Below, piece after piece: positions 11,554 through 22,740 of a DNA stretch of 64,000 nucleotides. The first letter of the stretch is position 1. Each line of letters starts with the position of its first letter. Origin of the DNA: Lithodes maja. Taxonomy: Eukaryota > Arthropoda > Malacostraca > Decapoda > Lithodidae. The notes beneath the pieces are model-generated. The model ran no database searches and was not told the origin of the DNA. It saw only the letters and a list, made by a program, of their open reading frames with translations. The translations under genes were made by a program, and so were the position numbers. The DNA lies in assembly GCA_037953745.1 (NCBI GenBank), contig JBAKBP010004309.1, forward strand, positions 62,001-126,000, read 5' to 3'.

Positions 11554-12050
11554 GTGTTGTTGTTGTTGTTGTTGTTGTTCCCCAGGATGTCTGGCCGAAC
11601 AGCCCCAAGGTCTCGAGCAAGGCCAAGGCAATAAACGAGCACCCCCACAAAACCCTCCCTGCTTACCACTAACAGAGCCCGGGTGACCGAAGCCACTCCA
11701 AGGCAGGGAGCTAAGGAGGGTGCGGAAATGCCCGGGAAACCAAAGCCCCACCCAAGGCCCTGTGCCCCTCAGAAATTATGAAGGGAAAGTTGAGGGGCAA
11801 GGGAAAAATGTGACGCTTTGGCTCCCAATCTGCCAACTTCTAGGTTGGCAGTAGGGAGGTCAATCCACGGAAAAGACGCCGTCACTTGAGATCTAGAAGA
11901 TATATAAGTAAAAGGAACAGTCAGAGTAAGCTATGGGTATGGCAGAGATCGCTCAGTTCTCACTCTGATAGACCAGCCCATCACCACATAACTAGAACCC
12001 AATCCTCTCAGCATCAGCTAGGAAAGGCCCTAGAAAGCCGCCTTTGGCGG
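11554..12050 (-). repeat. Repeat E, copy 2
   Basis: Inverted relative to copy 1. It starts with (GTT)n (11554-11579) and continues CCCCAGGATGTCTGGCCGAA. It stops at the 'aagccgcctttggcgg' segment without the terminal GGCACCCGCC, so its 5' end is truncated. It directly abuts the 30-bp minisatellite. Confidence 0.75.
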
Positions 12051-12421
12051 TTGGTGTTCTTTGAAATGCTGTGATTATTTTTTATGCTGTACGTGGTTGG
12101 GTTACATTTTTCAATCATGATTACAGTAATACAAGTCTTCCAAGCTATACCTATTATAGTGGTATACACTACTATTGGCTTACACAAAAAGCCTCATGTC
12201 TATTTTCAATCCAGATAATTTCTATTTTGAAATATTTATTATTAGTAATTCCAACGAAATTATGTATTGATACTACAGTACGTATTTTCATTACATTATT
12301 TACTTCCTAACTTGAAGCTTTGTGAAATACCACATTGATGTGTTTGTCAAAATACTACCAAAACATACATACATACATACATAAAATGTTAAGACTGAGT
12401 GTTCCACACATAAGTGCAGTT

Positions 12422-12782
12422 TCAGTCTCTTGTCCTAATGGCGGCATTCCAGGCAACCCTGTTAAGGGCTGCTTCACTTGTCAAGTTCTTGGATTTGAGA
12501 TCGGCGCGTATAGTCCGATCCCAGGTCTTCCTCGGTCCACCCCTTGGTGCAGCTCCCTCCACAATCACATACCTGCATTTTTTCACCCAATTTTGTTCAT
12601 CCATTCTCTCCACATGTCCATACCATCCCAGTCTACTTGTACGCATCACCTCCTCGCTAATACTCTTTATACCTAAACGTCTCCTCAGCTCAACATTTGT
12701 TATTCTATCCTGTAGCCTGGCCCCACACATCCATCTCACCATTCTCATCTCATTACGCTCCATTCTGTTGACATCCTCTACC
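12422..12782 (-). pseudogene. LINE ORF, C-terminal part distal to the nested MITE
   Basis: It encodes RMERNEMRMVRWMCGARLQD, then 'RLGWYGHVERMDEQNWVKKC' and a Trp/Arg-rich end. This is the conserved C-terminal region of RTE/CR1-related LINE proteins that follows the RT domain. It is in frame with the segment on the far side of the MITE if the MITE and one TTAA are ignored. A stop follows at about 12422, just before the (TATG)n tail. Confidence 0.8.
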
Positions 12783-13108
12783 TTAAGGGGAGATATCCAC
12801 TTGAGGGATTTTTTTCTTGACTCCTTTCTCCCTCATGTTTAGCCCCATTGCTTTTGATATTATAAAACGTTTGCCCCATTAGTTTAGCGATTTTAAGAAC
12901 TTTCACCCAATATTAAGACCTTTCGTGCCATTCAGGTGTCGATTTTATCCTGGCGAGCGATAGCGAGCCTGTAATTTAAGAAGAACCGGCCTTTGGCCGG
13001 GAAATTTTTCTACCGAAAAATGTACAAATTTATCTTGAAAGGTACTCAAGGGGGTGTAATTTTAAGTTTGATGGAGGTCTGGAAAACACACTGAAAACCT
13101 CCCCTTAA
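12783..13108 (-). mobile_element. Family A MITE, copy 3, nested in the LINE
   Basis: Bounded by TTAA at 12783-12786 and 13105-13108. The LINE reading frame (ending Trp-Thr-Val-Lys) is continuous across the empty site, so the two TTAA copies are a real target duplication. It contains the shared internal module 'tcctggcgagcgatagcgag' and 'ccggcctttggccgg'. Confidence 0.9.
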
Positions 13109-13763
13109 CGGTCCATGTTTCTGAGGCATACGTTATTGCACTTCTAACACATGAGGCATACACCTTTCCCTTCAGGGGGAGAGACATTCTTTTCATGGTC
13201 AGGATTGGCATCAATTCTCTGAACTTCCCCCAGCCACACCTAATTCTAGCAACAGTGGCAGCCTCGGCCCCACCACCGGCAGAGATGGTATCTCCTAGGT
13301 AACAAAACTTGTTCACCAGCTCCAAAGACTCATTTCCAAAATTCACAGCCACAGGATCATCACTTAACACAAGCTCGCCTTTGCACACTACGCACTCAAA
13401 TTTCTCTATTTCTGACTTATCCTTCGGCAGGGGCCCCTTTATTCTACTACAGCGCTTACTCCCATGGTGTACCCAACATCGACAGATGCTACATTGAATT
13501 GAGTTAACGCCCACTCCCTTTCCACACACTGCACATGGGTATGCACCGCTCTTTTCCACATTGCCTCGTCTCAATCTACAATGCATAACCTTGGTTTTGT
13601 TAATATTGACTCTTAAACCCTTGCTCGCCATGCCCTCTCTCCACTCTCTGAATTTGGCCTCAGCATCTTGCATACTGTCAGCTATTAGGACTAAATCGTC
13701 TGCATAAAACAGTTCCAACGGGAGTCCGCCTCTAAAAACTCTAGACAGTGCCTCCAAGACCAT
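13109..13763 (-). pseudogene. LINE reverse transcriptase, YADD to PHD-like finger
   Basis: The piece starts MVLEALSRVFRGGLP and then has FYADDLVLIADS, the catalytic YADD box of reverse transcriptase. The 'GMASKGLRVNINKTKVM' thumb-side motif follows. Next comes a Cys/His cluster in C4HC3 order (CAVC, CSIC, H, C, CVVC), which resembles a PHD finger embedded downstream of the palm. It ends in the ASETWTVK block where the nested MITE intervenes. The upstream RT part is in another frame, so a frameshift lies near 13760. Confidence 0.85.
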
Positions 13764-14338
13764 AATAAAGAGGAGGGGCTTAACACTGAACCCTGATGGA
13801 CTCCAACACGGACTGCAAACTCATCACTCAGTACACCCTTCACCCTCACCGAACTTCGCGAATCCTCATACATCTTCATTATCACACGCACCAGCCACTC
13901 TTCCACACCAAGTTTCCTCATAGCCCACTGCACATCTCTAGGCACCCTATCAAAGGCCTTCTCCAGGTCTACAAACACAAAGCAAAGATCCCTGCCTTTT
14001 AGTAAGTATCTTTCCTGTATCTGCCTGACTATGAAGATAGCATCGGTTGTACCCCTTCCTGGCATAAAACCAAACTGCATATCATCAATAGAGATGCTTT
14101 GCCTGATCAAACCCTCAAGGACTCTCTCACAGACCTTCATGATTTGGTCAAGCATTTTCAGGCCCCTATAATTTCCTCTATCTAGCGCATCCCCTTTTCC
14201 TTTGTATATATTTACTATAACACTTTTGCGCCAATCCTCTGGGATTTTCTCATCTTTAATAATGGATGTCGGAGCAGCTGGAGCTTTACCGTCCTTCATT
14301 TTATTGATTGCGTCGCTCACTACAGCTGGTGCTATCAA
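13691..14338 (-). pseudogene. LINE reverse transcriptase, fingers/palm part
   Basis: Contains INKMKDGKAPA, IPEDWRKSVIVNIYKGKGD, NYRGLKMLDQ, FMPGRGTTDAIFIVRQ, FVDLEKAFDRVPR (RT motif A) and VGVHQGSVLSP (motif B). This is the standard RT core of Jockey/RTE-type LINEs. It overlaps the YADD-containing fragment in a different frame, which places a frameshift between motif B and YADD. The normal PSGVDGI-like motif appears altered. Confidence 0.9.
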
Positions 14339-14922
14339 AGGAGGGGGCCCAGATATTGGTTTTCGATACTAAGCTGTTCCTTATCCCATTCAAACTCTAC
14401 ATTTAACAATCGTTCGTAGTGTACCTTCCATGCTTCTCTGATTTCATTTTCTGTATACACAATCTTCCCATTATCATTTCTAACACACTGTTCACCTATA
14501 ATATCCCTACTGTCATTTTGAACTTGCCTAGCTAGGTTGAAGATCCCATTGGGATTGTCAGTGTTACACATTTGTTCGAGGACCAGGTCCTTAATGCGAT
14601 TTTTAGCATTATAAATAACTCTTTTGGCAGTTCGTTTAGCTGCCTGGTATTCCTCCTTGCTGCCTCCTTTCTTCCATGCTTTGAAGCATCTCCTTTTCTC
14701 TTTCACAGCATGTTCTACCTCATCGTTCCACCACCAGGAGGTCTTATTCCTGGGGTGACCCTTTGTTTTCCCACAGACTTTGTCAGTGGCAGCGATAAGG
14801 CTATGCTTAAGAAAGTTCCATTGACTATTTACATCGTTAGGCCTAGCTTCCTTATTTCTATTCATTTCCTCCAGTTCACTATGAAACCTATCCCTAACTT
14901 CCTTGTCCTTCAGCAGCCACAC
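14335..14922 (-). pseudogene. LINE ORF, linker between endonuclease and RT
   Basis: Lys/Arg-rich segment with SWWWNDEVEHAVKEKRRCFK, a conserved Trp-Asn-Glu block that precedes RT in many LINEs, and the REAWKVHYERLLNVE motif. The upstream endonuclease is absent. It overlaps the next fragment by a few bases in another frame, which implies a small indel. Confidence 0.8.
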
Positions 14923-15096
14923 TTTCCTTTTGGGTATGTAAACCTTAATAAAGTTAATGGTATTAAAGTATAATGAACTTTGTTAGAACTTATGCAAACA
15001 TAATTACTTTAAGACGGTCCTTTTTATTTGGAGTACTGTAATTGTCTTATTATTCCTGACTGAAATTTTGATTGTGTAATAAGTTTTTACTATAAA

Positions 15097-15636
15097 GTTG
15101 TTGTTGTTGTTGTTGTTGTTCCCCAGGCTGCCTGGCCGAACAGCCCCAAGGTCCCGAGCAAGGCCAAGGCCATAGAGCGCCCCCACAAAACCCTCCCTGC
15201 TTACCACTAACAAAACCCAGGTGACCGAAGCCACTCTAAGGCAGGGAGCTGAGGAGGGCGCGGAAACGCCCGAGAAACCAAAGCCCCACCCAAGGCCCTG
15301 TGCCCCTCAGCAATTATGAAGGGAAAGTTGAGGGGCAAGGGAAAAATGTGACGCTTTGGCTCCCAATCTGCCAACTTTTAGGTTGGCAGTAGGGAGGTCG
15401 ATCCACGGAAAAGACGCCGTCACTTGAGATCTAGAAGATATATAAGTAAAAGGAACAGTCAGAGTAAGCTATGGGTATGGCAGAGATCGCTCAGCTCTCA
15501 CTCTGATAGACCAGCCCATCACCACATGACTAGAACCCAATCCTCTCAGCATCAGCTAGGAAAGGCCCTAGAAAACCGCCTTTGGCGGGGGGATAGCTCC
15601 CCTATTTCAACTCCTTTCGGAGTTGGGCACCCGCCA
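15097..15636 (-). repeat. Repeat E, copy 3
   Basis: Full-length inverse copy, starting with (GTT)n and ending in GGAGTTGGGCACCCGCC. Left flank 'actataaag' and right flank 'tctataaaag' suggest a TATAAAG-type target duplication. It lies about 150 bp upstream of the LINE's truncated 5' side. Confidence 0.8.
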
Positions 15637-16064
15637 AAGTTCTATAAAAGTTATAGAGTGCGGCTACAGTTACTCTGAAATATATCCATTATACGGGTAT
15701 TGAAAAGCTTCAACAATAAAAACTTGTAATTGCACTTCGACCCTATTCAAAACGTTGCTGATCTAAGCTGAGAATACTCTGAGAGACATGCAAACCCGTT
15801 ATCCTCTACACTGTATTCATAATGACTTTCAGAAATACTGTATTATTTAATGTAAAAGTAAGTTTCTCACTATTAGTAACAATAGTTTGAAATTAACTTG
15901 TCAAAATATACCAGTCATGTAGACATTATCCTTTATAGTATGATAATGTCTACTTCAATTTAATTTGGTTAAAATGTGGCATATGAAATATCTCTTGCAG
16001 GTCAACATGTATCCAAGTTAACCGATATAAAGTACATTAGAGACTAGGCAATTTTGTGTTCATC
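15637..16064. other. No gene recognised
   Basis: AT-rich sequence without a recognisable gene or repeat. Confidence 0.4.
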
Positions 16065-16434
16065 TTAAGGAGGGATGGTTCACTTTTTGGGCGATTTTTG
16101 CATGTATTAATTATTTTTCTAGTTTCCTCTCTAGATCTCCATCAAATTTAACAAAAAAAAACATCCATTAGATCTCCCTTCTAGAATAATTTGCACATTT
16201 TTCGGTAGCAAGGTTCTTCCAACATTACAGGCTCACTATCGTTCGCCAGGGAAAAAATCGACACCTAAATAGCACGAAAGGTCTTAACATTGACAACGAA
16301 ATGGGGATAAAGGTATTAAAATCGCCAAAGTAATGGGCCGAGCGTCATAAAATATCAAAACTAATGGGGCTAAACACGAGGAAGAAGGGGGGCCAGAAGA
16401 AGGGGGGCCAGAAAAATGGCCCATGTCCCCTTAA
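16065..16434 (+). mobile_element. Family A MITE, copy 4
   Basis: TTAA at both ends and the same internal order as copy 1. The right end carries a local tandem duplication of AGAAGGGGGGCC. No ORF. Confidence 0.8.
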
Positions 16435-16967
16435 TAATGAATTCAAGTGAATATATAATAAACCCCAGAAATATACTCAAAATGTCTCAATGTTTACAGT
16501 ACAAATCTTTTATTGTTCACTAATATATCAGTATTTGTGAAGTTCTTTATGAATACAGCCCCTAGACTCAAGCAAAAGAATAATATCAATGTATGAATTC
16601 TCAGTGCCGATCAATGAATTTAGGACTAGCATGTTTTTTGTACAGATGAATACAACTAGCAAAAATTCTAAGCTACATTAATAGGTATATATTCAGGCTA
16701 CTGACAAATATCAATAAAATATATCAATAAGTATTGAACAACACATTCAAGATTAAACATTTAGTAAAATATAATAATAATTACTACTAATAATGATCTC
16801 TCTAATGTCAGCCAAACAGATTGAGCAAGATATATATAAAAGAAGAGGTGAAACAAGCACAAGATGCTAAAACAAGGTGACAGTTGTTTAGAAAATGTAG
16901 AGAAATAAGGAACGATAGACTAACACTTATCCTGTAAATGTATATACTGTACACGTACAGTATATTG
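16435..16967. other. No gene recognised
   Basis: AT-rich sequence without a recognisable feature. Confidence 0.4.
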
Positions 16968-17333
16968 TTAAGGGGAGACTGGCCGTTTGATTGGTCTAGT
17001 AATTTATTTATTCATATATTTTTTTAGTTTCCTCCCTAGACCTCCAAGCTTAGAAAAACACCCCTTAGACCCCCCTTCAAGATAAATTGGTATATTTTTT
17101 GGTAGAAAAATATCCCGGCCGAAGGCCAGTTCCTATTAAAATTGCAGGCTCGCTATAGCTCGCCAGGAAAAAATTGACACCTAAATGGCACGAAAGGTCT
17201 TAAAATTGACAACGAAATGTTGCGAAAGGTGTTAAAATCGCCGAACTAATGGGCCGAGTCTTATAATCTCAAAACTAATGGGGCTAAACATGAGGGAGAA
17301 AGGGGACCAGAAAAAGGGTCTGCCTACCCTTAA
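16968..17333 (+). mobile_element. Family A MITE, copy 5
   Basis: TTAA-flanked and very similar to copy 1, including 'gaccgtttg' at the left and 'gggtctgcctaccct' at the right. Confidence 0.8.
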
Positions 17334-17395
17334 GAGTCTAATGCGTGTAGGCTATATGACCTTCTTCGGAACAATCGGTAGCAAGGCACTATACA

Positions 17396-17606
17396 ACTAT
17401 AGTCTATCCATTATAATAAGGCAAAAACAAAACAACTACTACTAACTTCTTTAACTCAAAAACGACTAGAGTAATCAAGCTAATATGTTTACCATTTGGG
17501 AAGGGTCAACCAGGGAATAGGTGTGGAAACTTACAGTCCATTTGCTCTATCCCTTTTTCAGTTACAGAGAATAGAGGTCAGGATTTCTGGCCTACCTGTA
17601 ATGCAT
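17396..17606. mobile_element. MITE family C, copy 2
   Basis: Ends in ACTATAGTCTATCC and the inverse GGACTATAG. It shares the 'aactcaaaaacgactagagtaat' arms with the other C copies. Confidence 0.65.
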
Positions 17607-17881
17607 GGACTATAGAGAATAAGACCAGAGGGCCACAATGTCAGGAGGAAATAACAGTGTTTCGCTGAAGAAAATATATAGCAAAATGTCATCTAAAACT
17701 GTTATCCTTACCACGTAAGATAAAACTGCTTTCAGGTTGGATTTTCAAGAAGTTAATCGAGGACCTGATACTGTAGTTGACTTTTCAGTCTACTTATTAT
17801 ATTTCACTTGTATAATATATAAGAGATAACATTAAAGTAAACTTTCAATAACATCAATACTGAACAAATATTCCAGCTAAT

Positions 17882-18117
17882 TTAACCCTTTCACGTATTT
17901 ATGACGCATAGGTTGCCAGATTAGCAATAAGAAATAGAGTTCTCTCACTCTTATAATTACCTCTCCAAAATTAGTTTTCTGCCCACAGCTAACTCAAAGA
18001 CAACTGCAGAGGTTAAAGTAACTAAACTAAAGGTTTCTAAATACCCCTGATGGAAACAAAGGCTTTAAAGTATCCCCAATATGCTCAAAAATTGCGTCAT
18101 ATGCGTGAAAGGGTTAA
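17882..18117. mobile_element. TTAACCCTTTCAC-ended MITE (piggyBac-like)
   Basis: 236 bp, starting TTAACCCTTTCACGTATTTA and ending in the inverse GCGTGAAAGGGTTAA. Both TTAA copies are intact. No ORF. The termini are of piggyBac type. The interior differs from the family D elements. Confidence 0.75.
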
Positions 18118-18428
18118 AAAAGGGTTTGCTAAGTGTAATAATCTTGGATATATTTAGTCGTACATCAAAATTATAGAGGGTAAGAGGGAATTACTGTGGA
18201 ATGAAAATACCAACACAAACTTTCTATGAGAGTATTGTATGAAAATCTAGATTCCTTAAACAAAGAATCCCTTAATTTTGGTGTCAAAAGTAACAAAACA
18301 AAACTTTTCTGATATCTGTGAGCAAAACCAACCCTTCATTATAGCAATGGAACTCACTGAAATGGACCTGGTTTCTGAAAACAACAAAAGAATCCACCAC
18401 CTGGCTACTACAGTCAGTAAAGGAGCCT

Positions 18429-18644
18429 TCACACAGTCAGGAGTGCGAGCTAGTGGAAGTCTAACAGGAGTCACTAGGAGTCGCTGGCGTCACTAGGAGT
18501 CATCGATCTTCACCACGAGTGAGTGGGAGTCTAACAGAAGTCGCTAGAGTCACTAGGAATCATCGATTTTCACCGCGAACAGGCCCGCGAGTCCGAATTG
18601 TCCCCTACTCCTACTGACTCTACCTCGCACTCCTGACTGTGTGA
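18429..18644. mobile_element. MITE with 21-bp perfect inverted ends
   Basis: TCACACAGTCAGGAGTGCGAG at 18429-18449 is perfectly inverted at 18624-18644. The interior holds two diverged copies of 'gagtcactaggagtcatcgat'. No clear target duplication and no ORF. Confidence 0.65.
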
Positions 18645-18651
18645 TGTACCC

Positions 18652-18911
18652 TTAACCCGGGAACTGCGGGAAGACTCTTAAGAGTTCCCCCGGCGGACTG
18701 CGGGAAGACTCTTAAGAGTCAGGGGGAAAAAAATCAATTTAAAACACTGATTTTTTTTTTGCCCCTGGGCCATGCCAAATATCACTCCTCCACCTCCCCT
18801 CCTTCAGTTATCACCTATTTTCCCTGTTATTTCCTTTTCCTGTGGTCTATTTTCATGCTAACATTAGCGAGTTGGTAGCAGGGCGTTGTCATCACTGTTA
18901 GCAAGCGAGTG

Positions 18912-18946
<35 letters not shown>

Positions 18947-19240
18947 CGATCGACAGTCTCTCTCCAGAGGTGGAGGAAAGTGGTGGGCTGGGAGGTTGCC
19001 TCAGCCATACATTGTGTAACTCCCGGCCTGTATCGCCGATTTTGACCATCCAAACGCTGTTTCCACTTGTTTTATTGTTGTAACAGGTTAATACCTTTAT
19101 AATCAACCTATAATAAGTGCATATGGATAAGTATTAATGCTATTTATGGTAAAATAAATATTTTAGTGATGGGAACAGCTCAAATACGTCAGCACAGGAG
19201 TGTGGTGTCTCATACCCCCCATGCGCACTTCAGAGGTTAA
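18652..19240. mobile_element. TTAA-flanked CCC-ended element with (GA)n
   Basis: Starts TTAACCCGGGAACTGCG; the right end is the inverse of TTAACCTCTGAAGTGCG. It contains a short tandem duplication around ACTCTTAAGAGT, a perfect 12-bp palindrome, and a (GA)n tract (18915-18942). The termini suggest a non-autonomous piggyBac relative. Confidence 0.55.
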
Positions 19241-19721
19241 GAAGGAGAGGGAGGTGGGAGAAAGAATGACACCAATGATTTCCATTAAAAAACCTGGACG
19301 GCTCATCGCTCACAGTACACTACAGTATGTAAATAATTGACGGATGGGAGTTGGGTGTGGCAGAATAGGGTTATAATTATTGTTTGTACAGTAAATAATA
19401 TAAGCAATGATAGGATATATAGCCACACCAATTGTTTATTTTGCAATTGATCACCAAGCACATACTATCTATCTATTATACTTAGGCGACAGAGCCAGAA
19501 TAGGGACAACACAACAGAAAACAATGAAAATACAAAAACAAAATACAAATTCACACACATCTAGGTCATTCAGGAGAAGACCCAGAGATCAGGGTCACCA
19601 AGGTCCCTCCAGCACGCCCCCGGCCCCCCCGGAGAGATTCCGATCTCGGCAGGCAGACATGCAGCAGAGCTAAAACCACATGCCCGCCCACCGCAAGCAC
19701 ATACTACACACACAGTGCATA

Positions 19722-19934
19722 CTATACCCTGTTCTAAATAGGTAGGCCAGAAATTGTGAACCCTAACCTCTATACCTTAAAAATGGATAGAGCAAATGGG
19801 CTATAAATTTCCACACCTATTCCCTGGCTGACTCTTCCTAAATGGTGGAAATATTAGTTTGATTACTCCAGGCGTTAGTGAGTTATAGAGGTTAATGTTC
19901 AGGAGTTTTGGCTACTTATTTGCCACAGGGTGTA
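19722..19934. mobile_element. MITE family C, copy 3 (diverged)
   Basis: Ends ATACCCTGTTCTAAATAGGT and the inverse of ACACCCTGTGGCAAATAAGT. The interior retains the family C plan ('tggatagagcaaatgggct'). Confidence 0.55.
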
Positions 19935-19982
19935 CTAATGTAAAATCAAGTACAGTACTGTACACAGTATAAAAATATGGCT

Positions 19983-20412
19983 TTAACACTTAAAGAGCGG
20001 GGCCCGACTTAAGTCCGTATCTAAAAAGCAGCAAGTTAGGAGCATTATTAAGGCTTTTAAAGGGTTAAAATCGAGTGCAAATGGCCGGGAGCGCAGCAGG
20101 CCACACAGCCGACACTCAGGGCTTACCGCCGCCCACCGACTCACGCTCCCTCTGTTCTCGAGAGGCCGGCAGTGTAGCCAGTAGTGAGCGTAGCTGGAAA
20201 AAATATGCCGCTATACGCTAAACTCCCATGTTGGTGGTACCACTGCATCAAAACGACGAGTGCTACGTAGCTCGTTATGGTTTAATTTTGAAGCTTGTAG
20301 TGCCAAGTATTTTGCTGAATACATTTCTTTTCATGCAGATACTTGATTGATCATTCAGGAGGGCCTGAATATGCCCAAAATAGCCCAAAACCCCCCGCTA
20401 GACGAGGGTTAA
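19983..20412. mobile_element. TTAA-flanked element, piggyBac-like termini
   Basis: 430 bp between TTAA at 19983-19986 and 20409-20412. The right end reads CCCTCGTCTAGCGGGG inward and the left end is similar but diverged. No ORF. Confidence 0.5.
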
Positions 20413-21536
20413 AGAAGGTATGCAAAATGTACTGGTAATTAAGCAGTCCATTTTAATATACACTTATAAAGGTATATTGGTAGTAATAAACCCATATATT
20501 ATAAAGATAGAAAGGTAAATCACTATCACTACACAGATTGAATTTGTATGCCCTTTTCATACCTCTAAGCTCTTTATATCCACCTATGCGTTATTAACGG
20601 GTAGGTGTGGTCAATCGCCTCAATCCATTCGAGCTAAGAGCCAACCAAATTATTTACAGAGACCAGTAGACGAGACACGTATTCGGAAGGGAAAGCACAT
20701 GAAGCACATGAACACCAGCCCTGCAGCGCACCAACCTCGCAGTCCAAGCAGCACATTGATGGAAAGCTACGTCTATGGCAGATTGAATAACGTCGCAGGT
20801 AAAGCTTAATCCCTTCAGGATACGAGGACGTGTTTCGTTACTATTTTCTGGCAATTATTTGACTGGTCAACTGGTGGTTGCGGCATGTGTAATCGAAGGA
20901 GAGACATCAGCGAGAGTGTCGGCAGTTAGAGAGAAGAGGACGACCGTATAAGCAGTAGTACCCCGAAGGAACATGGAGACAAATTGGCTGACACAGCTAA
21001 TGGTCACAACATTGCTCCATGAATGACACACAGAAAGCCAAGAATAAGTAGTTTGCCCACGACTTGGAATGAATAAAACAAACCATTATTTTGTTTTTAT
21101 TAATTTCACGTCATTTCCACCTTATGGAGACATATCCTTTTCAGTTTCCCCCGAAAAGTGTCGAGATCAATTATATTTTCCCATTTCTCCCCTTTGAGGC
21201 AATAGAGTTCATCATCAAAGTCTTAGGCAAACCTCTGATTTAGGCTGTAACTGGTCTACAAAGGAAAAATGAAGCCAGGGAGAAAAGTAGGTTTATGCAA
21301 ATTATGGAGAGAATACCGAGAATGGACAATGAGACGTGGGGTCAGTCAGAAACATATAGTGAGTAATAAAAATGGACAATATACTGTAACAATAAATGTG
21401 TGATGCTGAAAGTGATTACTACAATATTGTAGGTTGGGTCAATTTGGCTCTTTCGACTATTTAAAGGCCATATCTTCAAACATATTTTGGCATTGGATCC
21501 TATTATATTATTATTTTGCAAGTTTTACATTATAAT
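20413..21536. other. No gene recognised
   Basis: No conserved coding sequence or clear repeat detected. Confidence 0.4.
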
Positions 21537-21552
21537 AATATATATATATACC

Positions 21553-21616
<64 letters not shown>
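21537..21616. repeat. (TA)n microsatellite
   Basis: Two TA tracts separated by a CCGG interruption. Confidence 0.95.
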
Positions 21617-21620
<4 letters not shown>

Positions 21621-21644
21621 ATGTACTAAATGCTATTGGTAAAT

Positions 21645-21833
21645 AGGAAAAAGACAAAATGTATGAATGAGGCTGGTGTGAGAGGGAAAGGATAAAGACA
21701 AAAATGTATGAATGAAGCTGGTGTGAGAGAGAAATGATAAAGACAAAAATGTATGAATGAGGCTAGTTTGAGAAAGAGAGAGAGAGAGAGAGAGAGATTA
21801 AAGACAATAATTGTATGAATGAGGCTTGGTTTC
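21645..21833. repeat. ~50-bp tandem repeat, about 4 units
   Basis: Units of 'aaagacaaaaatgtatgaatgaggctggtgtgagag' type repeat four times. The third and fourth are separated by a (GA)n expansion. The array lies between a TA microsatellite and the assembly gap. Confidence 0.8.
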
Positions 21834-21947
21834 AGATGAGGGAGGACAGGTACAATACTTGGGGATATTCTTAGAGGTTGTTCTCCATCGGCAAAGGGTT
21901 TATTAAGGCAAAATATAGACAGTGAGGTAGATATAAATGGGGGAAGG

Positions 21948-22147
21948 NNNNNNNNNNNNNNNNNNNNNNNNNNNNNNNNNNNNNNNNNNNNNNNNNNNNN
22001 NNNNNNNNNNNNNNNNNNNNNNNNNNNNNNNNNNNNNNNNNNNNNNNNNNNNNNNNNNNNNNNNNNNNNNNNNNNNNNNNNNNNNNNNNNNNNNNNNNNN
22101 NNNNNNNNNNNNNNNNNNNNNNNNNNNNNNNNNNNNNNNNNNNNNNN
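21948..22147. other. Assembly gap of 200 N
   Basis: Exactly 200 undetermined bases, which is a placeholder size. The true distance is unknown. The gap follows a repeat-rich stretch. Confidence 1.
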
Positions 22148-22489
22148 GTTCTTTTATCTCAGTAATTTGGTAATGTTACAATACATATTTACATTTTACA
22201 TTCATAAATAGTCCACTAATACCGGTATACTAGATTGGGTTAAGTTAGGTTTTGGTTAGGTTAAAGATATTGTTGAAAGTTTCTTAGGCCTAAATAGGCA
22301 TCTGAAAAACAGTTCTCCCTGCTACACAGGATCTTACCCCAGGTAGCTACCGAATAATCTAAAAATACGAACCCTGATGGTGTACAAGGCTATGAAAATC
22401 AGGGAAAATATTGGGTAAGCCTTTTCTAAATACAAATATATCTGTAATATAATTTTAGGGAAAGAGTTGGGTTATCGGGCGTATCACCT

Positions 22490-22630
22490 ACCTCTGACTG
22501 GGTATATCCTAGGGTTTACTAGGCTATACCCCTTTGAAAGGACATTAGCCTAACCTAGCAACCTTACCTAACCTATCCTAGTACAGTATTATGGGTGGGG
22601 TCTGCCACCCCCACACCCCCGCTGTTTGAC
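22490..22630. repeat. Duplicated block F2, copy 1
   Basis: About 140 bp closely matching 27594-27735 in direct orientation, including 'ggctatacccctttgaaagg', 'cctaacaaccttacctaacc' and a GGGGTGTGGGGG-type palindromic end. Part of the block also occurs at about 26330-26375. Confidence 0.75.
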
Positions 22631-22740
22631 ATCAACTCAGGTGTTTACACGACGTACGCCCGGTAACAACTCATTCCAATTTTAGTGAAAAGGTAGCTCG
22701 GATTTTCTATTAAATAGTTACCCATTCCAATTTGGGATGG

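Larger units (their letters stand above)
12363..14945 (-). mobile_element. 5'-truncated LINE with PHD-like finger (RTE/CR1-like)
   Basis: Coding remnants run on the minus strand from about 14922 to 12422. They are followed by a (TATG)n tail (plus-strand CATA repeats 12364-12383), a typical LINE 3' end. The apurinic endonuclease domain is missing, so the copy is 5'-truncated. A family A MITE (12783-13108) is nested within the C-terminal coding part. The element is dead: at least two frame changes separate its pieces. The clade is uncertain. Confidence 0.85.

Noticed and set aside
11136..11751. 186-codon repeat protein on the minus strand
   Set aside because: It is the 30-bp minisatellite plus repeat E read as protein; no start context or domain supports a gene.
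12414..12842. 142-codon plus-strand frame
   Set aside because: Antisense of the LINE C-terminal coding region.
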